Assembly (NCBI RefSeq): GCF_002878395.1
Contig: NW_025892596.1
Span: forward strand, 98,737-162,736
DNA length: 64,000 nucleotides
Direction of reading: 5' to 3'
Origin: Capsicum annuum
Taxonomy: Eukaryota > Streptophyta > Magnoliopsida > Solanales > Solanaceae
Positions within the stretch are counted from its first letter, which is position 1. Each line of letters starts with the position of its first letter. Below, piece after piece: positions 11,235-20,513 of this stretch. The notes beneath the pieces were generated by a model. That model saw only the letters and a list, made by a program, of their open reading frames with translations. It was not told the DNA's origin and searched no databases. Made by a program: the position numbers and the translations under genes.

Positions 11235-12074
11235 GTGTATGTTTTCATATTTATATGTTATAAATTTGCCTCTGGTTTGTGTTGCTTCTTATTTAGAATT
11301 CAATTTTTCTGTAGTGCTGAGACTACTACAACTCAAGATGCAGTAGTGTATGGTGATGGATTTTCTTCAGAGAATAGAGAGGTACTTTGTCCTTCTGAAA
11401 TACTTATGCGATTAGTTAATTACTACTGGTTAGTGTTTAAAACACCAAGAAAGTTTTTCGTAGCTGTTATGCTGGATGTTGATCGAATAATTTTATAGTG
11501 CAGTTGTTAGTCAACTGCTAACAGGTGAAAAATATGCTCCAAATTCCAATGAGGTTTGCTTTTGTCCTTTGTGCTTGATGTTGTGCCTAAAATGCAGAAT
11601 GTCAAGAAAGATGCTGCAATAACTGAAATCGGAGGTGCTACTCCATTAGATGAGAAAACAGTTGAGTTGGGACCATTAATTTATGAGAGAAAAACGGTAT
11701 AGTTGATTATTTCTTTTTGGCCCGTTTAATGTATGTTCTCAAAATTTCTCTTATTTCTATTTTAAGTATTTGATTTTATTTAGGATCCAAAGAGTGCATT
11801 CAAAACTCTTTTGGAATCTGCAAATATTGGGTCTGATTGCACGTGGGATCAGGTTTATTACTTGACTATTTTGTGCGTACCAAACAATTAAGGGAGATCA
11901 TTTGACATGAATTGTATTTGTCATGCCATGAGAGCAGTAATTAATGACCGAAGATATGGTGCTCTAAAATCCCTTTGTGAGCGGAAGCAAGATTTTAATG
12001 AGGTATCTCTCCAAGTCGGCATTGGAATGGGTTAATTACTGCTTCAATGTTTCAGCATAGCGTATTGCAAAAAT

Positions 12075-12420
12075 ATAGATTGTGTTTGATATCCAATTGT
12101 TTCATGTTTGGTTGACTTAAATATTTTGAAAAATGTTTTCCAAATCAACTTATTTTCCTTAAATTTAAGGAAACTGAATTCCCTTCAAAAAGTAGGAAAA
12201 ATATTTTCCAAAACTCTGTTTCAATCTCACTCTTAAATTAAAATATTTATACAACTCTCAAATGTATTTTTTGAAAAATATTTTTTTATTCACCAATCAA
12301 ACACTAGAAAACATTTTCTGAAAAATGTTTTCCTTCCATCAACCAAACATAAGAAAACCAGTAAGAAACCAACTTTTTTTCTAGGAAAACATTTTCCTTC
12401 ATCCCAAACACACCCAAGGT
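12075..12420. mobile_element. Foldback MITE-like element rich in gaaaatgttttcc, copy A
   Basis: The segment runs from about ttgtgtttgatatccaatt to tcccaaacacacccaagg. It carries many mutually complementary motifs (gaaaaatgttttcc, aaacattttc, ggaaaatattttcc) and could fold on itself. It lies in the intron between two FF-region exons, and the matching element is in copy B at 45,765-46,095. Superfamily was not determined. Confidence 0.55.
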
Positions 12421-12457
12421 CTACAGTGATCATTTTGAAGTTGTGTGTCTGTTCCAG

Positions 12458-14610
12458 TATCTGAGCCAAAAGAAAAAATTGGAAGCTGAAGAGAGGCATG
12501 TTAAACAGAAAAAAGCTCGGGAAGATTACAGGATAATGTTAGAAGTAAGTGAAATTTTCTTTTGTGGTGTCTTCCATTTGATATATCATGATATTCACAT
12601 AACTAGTTTCAAAAATAAAAAGATATTATCATAATATTCATGATGTGTTAGAGACTGGTATTTGATTTGTTCAAAAGAATAAGTGGTATTTTTCACAACA
12701 ATGTCCGTTGTTCTCAATCTTACAGGATTGCAAAAAGCTGTCACCATCGTCAAGATGGGATTTGTCTTTCACTTGTAATGTTAAGTTGTTGCTGCTTGTT
12801 TTCTAATCTTGGTCATTATTTGTATGTGTTTTGGTACCTTGAAGTTGATCCATTACTTGTGTAAATTCCATTGGATCCATTAACTATTTGCTATTGATTA
12901 TTCAGTAAGGAAATCTCCATATTCGAATATGATGAACGTTTTAAAGCTGTTGAGCGAGCTAAAGACCGTGAGGACTTTTTTGAAGATTATATGGAGGAAC
13001 TTGAGAAAAAGGTGAAGCTCCTTTTGAGAACTTTCTTTTAAGCTTCTATATGTTAAAAACTAGGTGTGCGGACTGTAGTTTCCTTATATGGTCTTTGGCT
13101 CCTCACAAATTGAGTTAGCCTTTCATTTGAGATAGAAACAAGGTCCAATTTCTTGAACATGGTATTAGAGGCAGATCTATCTTGATTTTAGACTATTAGA
13201 TGTTAGCCAACCTAGGTTAACTGATGCTACAAATGTCTAGTCTTGGTGTGCGATTAATGTATGAGAATCCCACACTAGTAAGGTGCATGTGCTGCAGTTT
13301 CCTTATATGATCTTGGACAATCTTCACCACCTGACCTAGTTTTTAAAGTTGAGTTACGCGCTGGTCCACTTGATTAACAACAGTCATTCCATTCCTTTCC
13401 TTTGCAGGATGTCTTTTAGTTTGTTTCCTTTTTTTGTTTTGCTTAAAGATTAGAAAGAAGGAATCTTGTAGATATTCAACTTAAAATCTACTGTTCTTTG
13501 AATACATTTTTAATGGCTTCTCAAGGGTACAACATTTAAATTTGTTCACCATTGAATTCCAATTTAAACAGACTTCCATGTATTGTATGTAATTTTTCTT
13601 GAAACTTGAAACTATGATATGCTTCTTCCTCTCCCCCCTCCGTCGTAAAATAGAAAAAGTTTTTCAATACTTTCATGCAAGTGTAATTAAAGTCTCTTTG
13701 TAAATATTTTCTTCTTTATAGAGAAATTTTATTTTTTTTACTTTGTATTGGATTTTATTAGGAGCATGCGAAGGCATTGGAGGAGCAGAAGCGCAATAGA
13801 GTGGAGTACTTCGAATTTTAAAAATCCTGTGACTTTATTAAGGTATTTGTTCTAATGGAATTAGCATCAGTTCCTAGATTATGTTTTTCTATTTCTTGGA
13901 GATAGAACTTCCATAGTTCCATTGTTGCTGACTTCTTTTGTTCAGGCTAGTAGCCAGTGGCAGAAAGTTCAGGAACGCTTGAAAACTGATGAAAGATGCT
14001 CCCGCCTTGAGAAAATCGATTGCTTGGAGATTTTCCAGGTATAACTCATTTTTCTAATACATCATAAATAACTTTTCCAAACATCTCATTTGTACGCCTT
14101 ATTTTTAAAGTTATGTTGCAACCTTTTCTGTTTTAGGAATAATTATGTGATATAGAAAGCGAAGAGGAGGAGCAAAGGAAACTGCAGATGGTATATTGCT
14201 TATTAGACTCGGGGGTTAAAATTAAATTTATGTTTGGAGACTTTGATTTATCTCTTTCTCACTTGCATACACCATTGATTCAAATAGGAAGAATTGAGGA
14301 AAGCTGAACGTAAAAATCGTGATGAGTTTCGAAAACTAATGGAAGAGCATGTTGCTGCGGGAATACTTAATGCAAAAACTAACTGGTGTGATTATTGCAT
14401 CAAAGTTAGTTTTTCTTTCTTGTGTTCAGTGAGTGATTACCTTCATGAGTTCCCTTTTCGTCTTTTTTAATTTTTCATCCAATAGTTTTCTTCTTTATTT
14501 TGTGCTTGCAGATTAAAGATTTTACTGCATATCTAGCTGTCTTATCAAATACTTCAGGATCAACAGCAAAAGACTTATTTATAGATGTTATGGATGAGGT
14601 GGAGAAATAG
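12458..14610 (+). pseudogene. PRP40A: FF-domain exons (N-terminal half) of PRP40A copy A
   Basis: Exons from 12,458 on encode the helical, Lys/Glu-rich FF repeats: YLSQKKKLEAEERHVKQKK, then KEISIFEYDERFKAVERAKD, then [37 protein letters not shown], and [20 protein letters not shown]. Lesions: the donor after 12,759 is altered (gatgggattt versus gatggaggttt in copy B), a TAA replaces a Leu codon at about 13,819, and the last codon of exon 14,512-14,610 is TAG where the family has Gln. FF domains contact phosphorylated RNA polymerase II tail and other splicing factors. Confidence 0.9.
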
Positions 14611-14849
14611 GTGAAATAGGTTGCTAATAGAAGTATTGAATTGTGTCAACTACATTTGTTACACTAAGCCATATTTATAGACTTTACACTACAATCCCTT
14701 TTCATTGGCTTTCACTTAATGAATATCTGAATTTGAATGGTTGAGATATCAGCCCATTAAGTGTTTTATTTTAAGAGATTCAACCTATTAATACATCTTT
14801 ATGAATCAGATGTTAAACAAATTCTTAAGGAAGTTAGTGCATTACTATG

Positions 14850-14888
14850 TGGAAATATACTGGGTTTGTTGTTGTTGTTGTTGTTATG
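14850..14888 (+). mobile_element. Au-SINE 3' tail fragment, copy A
   Basis: The phrase gtggaaatatactgggtttg followed by a (TTG)n run is the characteristic 3' end of Au-type SINEs. The body is missing, so this is only a tail remnant. It is present also in copy B. Confidence 0.5.
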
Positions 14889-15629
14889 CATTAAAGAATA
14901 GAACATGCTTGGTAGGATAAAATCATGAGATTGAGATTTGAGAGTTACCCCTCTGCTTGCTTTTTTTTTAAATAACACATATTTTGTTGAGATAAGAACA
15001 ATGATCGGTTGTTACTATTAAACATCTGTGTTGTTTCTCTTTATGCCAATTAGATTCCTCTTTTTTTTTACTAGATAGTAGGTATTTTGGCTGATAGGAA
15101 TGGTATTGTCGTAAAATTTTAAGTTAGGGGTTCCATGCTTTTAATGTTGTATAGATATAGATGATTCTTTCAATCTAGCCAAGCTGTATTAAATGCTACT
15201 TTGCGGACAATTGTAATTGACTTCTCCTCCATTGAATGTTGTTAATGGTTATATTACCTTAATTGTTATAGTTTCTCGAGCAGAACAACTCTGAGAAGTG
15301 ATCATCAAACTTCTATATTTTCACGTAGTTTCTTTGACTTTTGAGGACTCCTTTAAAGTATCACATAACCACACCATTGTGTTTCACCTAAGACTGCATT
15401 TGTTTTTATTAATATTCAAACATTTGAATCATTTTGAATGCACATCTGAATGGTTAAGATATTGTCTCTAGATCTAAAAACTAAATCATTAAGTTTGGGT
15501 GTTTCTCAATATCTGAATGTGCAAAATTTATTTTTTTCTAAATATAATATAGTTATATATTAGAAATTTTTTTTAATTTAATGCAATTAAATTATTATTT
15601 GATTAAAAAAAGAAACATTTATGTTTGTT

Positions 15630-16154
15630 AGTGATAGTGGAGATGGTTTATAAAGGTGGTGGTGGTTGTAATAAATTAATTGATGTCAGTGATTAGCAAT
15701 GTAGGTGATGATAGTTGTGATAGCAGAGATAGTTTGCATTGTAGTAACTATCATGATATTGGCGATTGGTAATGGTGGTGGTGGTTGTGATGTGAAGTTG
15801 GTTAATGTTAGTAGTTGGAGGTGTTGATCGTGGTGATGGAAAATTGCATGCATGATGATTGACGATGTGTTGGTGGTCATTGGAGACGTTGTTAGCTGTG
15901 ATGGTGGAATGGTTGTTAGTACAGATACTGTATCGAGTGTAGCAGATGGTAGTGGTATAGGTGGTGACGCCGGTGACAGTGGTGGTGATGGTGTCCGAAG
16001 AATGTGTGGAAGTTGATGATGTGTTAGGGGTTGTTAGCGATGTGTGGAAGTTGATGATGTTTCGGTGGTTATTAGTGGTAGTGCTAGTTCTGATAGATGA
16101 GTTGGTTGGTAGTAGGGATCGATCGGTAGCAGTTGATGGTGGTGGCGTTGTCGA
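15630..16154 (+). repeat. GGT/GTG-rich low-complexity block, copy A
   Basis: About 500 bases of imperfect gtggtggtg, gatgatg and gttagtg motifs. Translation gives Val-rich nonsense (for example DELVGSRDRSVAV downstream of a run of V). The skewed G content on one strand is striking compared with the AT-rich surroundings. It is simple-sequence expansion inside the transposon-like insertion and not a gene. Confidence 0.75.
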
Positions 16155-17014
16155 TAGGGGTGTTCATAGGTCGATATGGGTTGGTTATTTGTCAAAACCA
16201 TAACCGAACCAACTTAATCGATTTTTAAAGTTCAAAAACCAAACCAAACCAAACAAAAAAATAACCATCGGTTTGGTTCTTGTCGATTTAGTTCGATTTG
16301 ATTCGGATTTTTTGGTTTATAACTTTAGTTAATGATAAAAGTTGAAAATTTTAAAAAACAAATCCAATCTAACATATGAGATGTCAAGTGAGTGTTGTAT
16401 CTCAATCTTGAAACTATGATGTCAACTGAGTGTTATAATTCGGCAAAGCCATGATAACACCATATGAACGCTTTTAAAAAATATTTAAAAACTATATTTA
16501 ATAGAATGATATGATAAACCCCCAAAAGCTGAACACATAAACTTCTTGCTCAACAAGGTTCAAAAGAAAGTTTAAATTAGTGATTGTGTATAGTCTAATG
16601 AATTTCAGTTGTAAATTTCAATATATAACAAGATATTATTTTCACAATTAGTATCATTTGTCATTCAAAATATGAAATTCATTTTGAATCTCATAATGTA
16701 TTGTCAACTAGATGAAGACATATGACTGAATGTGCGACGACTAAAGTTAAATCATGATTAAAATATAAAATGTAACAAATATTTAGATTACATTTATGAA
16801 AAATATATAAATAATTATAATATATATGTATATCAGTTCGGTTTGGTTATTTTGTCAGTTATTTTAGAGTAAAACAAAACCAAACCAAACCAAATTAGTA
16901 TCGATTTTTTAAAATTTAAATCAAAACCAAACATCACCAAATATAGGTTTTTTTTAAATCGGTTTGGTTTGGATTCGGTTTAGTTTGGTTAAAAACCAAA
17001 CTGTGAACACCCCT
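16155..17014. mobile_element. MITE-like element with taggggtgttca terminal inverted repeats, copy A
   Basis: The left end reads taggggtgttcata and the right end reads tgtgaacaccccta, inverted repeats that match at 13 of 14 positions. Subterminal regions are rich in ggtttggtt on one side and aaccaaacc on the other, so the whole about 860 bases can fold back. A possible TA target duplication is present. In copy B the right end is deleted. Confidence 0.65.
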
Positions 17015-18626
17015 AGTAGGCGGTGGATATAATTAGAATAATGGAAGGGGTAGGTGTGGTAGCGGCTGGTAGTGTAGTTGGTTGTGATGGTGGAAGTGGT
17101 TGGTGGTGGTGACAGGTGATTGTGGATAGAGTGGTGGTGAATTTTATCCTACACAAGAATATCTGTAAATGATATTTAGACTTGGTTCCATATCTGAATG
17201 ATTAAGACCTACTCAGACCTATTAAGAGCTAAAATCCTAATAAAAACAAATGCACTTAATGGTTTGAGGTCTGAATAGGTTCATAAATCCAATAAGAGCA
17301 AACAAATGAGACCTGAAAGTAGTTTGTCTGGTCAAGTTTCGACCATGTTTTGTCCATTTGTACCACAACCCAGTTTTGATTTCACTTCGAATGATATCTT
17401 GCACCTTAAAACCCAATTCAGAATATATGGTGTTGTCAACCATATAAATTGGACTAAATAAAATTAGTGCCAGAATTCGCCTCTGAAGAGGTAGTTGAGA
17501 TGTAATGAAAGTAAAGGCTTAGAAAAGATTAGCCTCGAAAAAAGTGCCTGAGAGCATCTCTGTTTCTCTAAATAAAGTTGCATCTCCCTCACTATGATTT
17601 TTTTGGCCGTAATACACACTTGCGACTAACTAAACGATATATTGTTTCATCCTCTGCCCTTTCTGAACAGAATTGAAGTTGAATGATCAAATGTTATTAG
17701 CATTTATCTCCTTGCTTGATGAAAGAGGGAGTTTACCTGGTATCTTAGCATGGTAATGATCCTGTTTGTACTCTTATTCAATGATTGACTTTGGTAATGT
17801 TTTCTTGAGTTAGGCTCTTGCTATGGGATGGTGAGAGTTATACATAAACTCAGATGCTGAAAATCTTTTCTTTTTCCCTTGTAAGATAAAGATGTCAACT
17901 TCTATCTTTAAAGTTTGTATTACTGTTTGTGTACATAACTGATTCTTATTAAGTAAATATAACGAAAGCATTGTTAACAGAGATGCTATCCATATTTATT
18001 TATTCACTTTTTTTCTATTATCCAAACAGGGCTGCTTGATTTTTCCTTCAATTTAACCTGATCAGTGCAATTAAGTTTATGTGTCAAGTGTCTTGTGATA
18101 TTGTATATGACTTTGAACAAGTGGAGAAATGTTGGTATTCATGAAAGAAATTTCATCCCCATCACCCTGCTTGTAATTTATAGACTTTATGGTAACTCAA
18201 ATGCATGGACAAGGCTTCATTTGGTATCCTATTTTTGTTACTGATAAGCATTCTGAATTTGTATTACTTGTATGTTGCTTCAGTAGATGACAAGTCACAA
18301 ATTAAAGATGCAATTAGGATGGTCGAGGTAATCACCACTCTTCATTTTAACCTCTGTTGTGCTACGGTTAGTACCTAATATTTTGGCTGAGCCGTCTTTA
18401 CTTTAGATTAGATTGACATCAGCCTGGACGCTTGATGATTTTAAGGTTGCAATCACCAAGTATATTAGCGCTCCACCAATGTCAGATACCAACTTAAAGG
18501 TCTAATTATGGCTAAGCACTGTATACTATTTCACATCGACCCATGTTGAATTGAATGTTGTGATTGAAGTACCCCATTCACTAAATGGATTTCTATGTAT
18601 TTGTCCCCTTTTTTTCTTTGGGATAG

Positions 18627-18733
18627 GTCCTGCATAAGATGATTGGATTGAGTGCAAAAGCATTAGTAGTACTTCCATGTTATGTTTCAATGGAAGTCGG
18701 TCAGTTTGTGATTGCTAAATTGGCAACTCGTAG
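18627..18733 (+). other. Unassigned 107-nt exon-like block within a PRP40A intron, copy A
   Basis: A tract ending gggatag is followed by an open 107-base block reading VLHKMIGLSAKALVVLPCYV then SMEVGQFVIAKLATR. In copy B the block is flanked by cag and by gtagtc, proper splice signals. In copy A the donor has lost its t (gtaggagtc). It lies between PRP40A exons 18,407-18,499 (ending NLK) and 19,521-19,628 (starting FVFEELLERA), which join in phase without it. Including it would break the frame. The protein is not recognised. It could be a poison exon or a captured piece of another gene. Confidence 0.5.
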
Positions 18734-19520
18734 GAGTCAACTGTGGTTAGTGGCATTTTCCTTTAGTATCAACCATAACCTATCCCATAATAAATTTGGA
18801 TCTTCTTGTAATGGAGTTAATAGAAGAGTAGTGTGTCGGTTAGCAAGTAAGCCTAAAACCTTCAAGAATAAAGATGAGGACCACATTGATCAAATATTTG
18901 GTGTTAGCTTTTTCTTCCAATTCTTCAGTTTTGGTACGATTTTCCTTAGTTTTTATTTCCTGGACGGCGGTGTTTAATATTACACCTACCGCACTTATCT
19001 TAAGTTGCTTAATTCAAAGTAGTTTGCCTTGTAGTTTTTTGTTTTTACAGTTAGTGGATAAGAGTTTTACTTTATGAAACTGGTTAAACAGCAAACTGGA
19101 TGATATCAACGATCATTTTTTATTTTTGTAATGAGGATATTCTTCATATATCATTTGGATTTTGGCGGTTATTTATGGTCATGGCATATAATCTATGTAT
19201 GTGGGAAGAGGGAATTGCAAGGGGTATCTTGTCGAAGAATTATGCTTAGACGGTTGGGACTCTTAAGGCTTTTAGTTTACTTTCAATAGCTCAAAACTTT
19301 TGTAAAGCATTTTATCAAAGATTATAATGTGAGGAGTTACTCTAAAAGATGGTAATAATACTCTTACATTATATCCCTCTTGCCTTCCAAACGAAGGAAT
19401 AAGAGGACATACATGGATTATACTGAATCTTATTCCATACTTCCTTTCTAAACTTTATGTTCTACGCGTTTGGGCTTGCCGGGTCATTGAGTATTAAATG
19501 TGCATATTTCATCTGCATAG

Positions 19521-20433
19521 TTTGTCTTTGAGGAGTTACTAGAAAGGGCCAGGGAGAAAGAAGAAAAAGAAGCTAAAAAGCGTAAACGTCTAGCAGATGA
19601 GTTCTATGAACTTCTTCATGCAACAAAGGTATAGTAAACAGTTTACAATCTCTCATATTGCAATGGATGGGATCCCATGATATTTCCTTTAAACCATAAT
19701 CTATTTGTTTGTTGTGGTTGTAGGAAATTACTGCATCATCTAAATGGGAGGACTGCAAATCCCTCTTCGGAGATAGGCAAGTAGCTTCTTTTTCTTTTAT
19801 TGATCTAGAATTAGTAACACGATTGCAAGGACCATTGGAGAATGATAATTGATATTATTTTCAAGGACCAACTTCTTCAATATTCTAAACTCAGTAATTC
19901 ACATAGTTCTAGAATGTACCTTAGAATAATAGCTGTGTTGAATGATTTGTTGTTTTATATTCCTCAACATTTAGGTAGGCTATTTATTTATAGGATTAGC
20001 ATGAATTACCAATTTGCTAAGTGATTTTTAATGTTGAACTTATCTCTCTAGAAATTGGTTGATGTCAATTATTAGTTGTTCCAACACTGGGCGTTTAATA
20101 GCTCTAGCAGTTAGTGTTTAAATTTCTGACATTTGTGATTGTTTTAGTTTTTTAATTTCTGGCATTTGTGATTGTTTCACGGTTCTGATGAAGTATGCTA
20201 CTAAATCTCTAGTTTCAATTTGTCTAGCCTCTTTGGCTATAAAATGAAATGCTTTGGATTTTTACTTTTTTATTCATAATCTCATGATTCTCATTATGTT
20301 GTAACATTGAATGTGAATTTCTTTGCTGTTATTATTTTACAGAATAATGGGTGATGAGGGCTTGCTGCTTGAAATATTTAACAAATTTGTTAATGAACTA
20401 AAAGAGAAGGAGCGCAAGCGTCAAGAAGATAAG
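19521..20433 (+). pseudogene. PRP40A: Last three PRP40A exons in copy A
   Basis: Exon 19,521-19,628 encodes FVFEELLERAREKEEKEAKK and ADEFYELLHATK. Exon 19,724-19,776 encodes EITASSKWEDCKSLFGDR and uses a GC donor (agataggcaag), a conserved minor variant. Exon 20,343-20,433 encodes IMGDEGLLLEIFNKFVNELK and KERKRQEDK. These three have no stop or frameshift. The following Lys/Arg-rich C-terminal exons of PRP40 are absent, replaced by LTR-like sequence. Confidence 0.9.
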
Positions 20434-20513
20434 GTACTTGAATTACTACAAACCCTTATTCTTCTGCTACTTTCGGGTGGGGGTAGTAGATGTGTGGATG
20501 TGATTGTGGTTGA

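Larger units (their letters stand above)
15390..17440. mobile_element. Composite DNA-transposon-like insertion in a PRP40A intron, copy A
   Basis: The left part has gcatttgtttttattaatatt and ctgaatggttaagatattg. The right part, read on the opposite strand, has a similar gcatttgtttttattagg and attcagacctc. These partly complementary ends enclose a GGT-rich block and a nested MITE. The ends resemble hAT-type nonautonomous elements common in Solanaceae introns, but no clean target duplication was found. It enlarges the intron between exons 14,512-14,610 and 18,284-18,327. Confidence 0.45.
7031..20433 (+). pseudogene. PRP40A: PRP40A (pre-mRNA-processing protein 40) pseudogene, copy A, 5'- and 3'-truncated
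   Basis: PRP40 is a U1 snRNP-associated splicing factor with two N-terminal WW domains and a row of FF domains. Exon remnants in order: 7,031-7,100; 10,464-10,516; 10,625-10,682; 10,921-11,234; 11,315-11,381; 11,598-11,696; 11,784-11,852; 11,925-12,002; 12,458-12,544; 12,726-12,759; 12,906-13,011; 13,762-13,842; 13,946-14,038; 14,137-14,190; 14,288-14,404; 14,512-14,610; 18,284-18,327; 18,407-18,499; 19,521-19,628; 19,724-19,776; 20,343-20,433. Most keep gt/ag borders. Lesions include stops in both WW domains, a 1-base deletion near 10,998, a stop near 13,820, TAG at 14,608-14,610 and a 4-base deletion at 18,285. The proline-rich N-terminus and the charged C-terminus are absent. An LTR-like insertion begins about 80 bases after the last exon. 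Confidence 0.93.

Noticed and set aside
10979..11248. Minus-strand 89-codon frame
   Set aside because: It is antisense to the PRP40A linker exon and open only because of that exon's composition.
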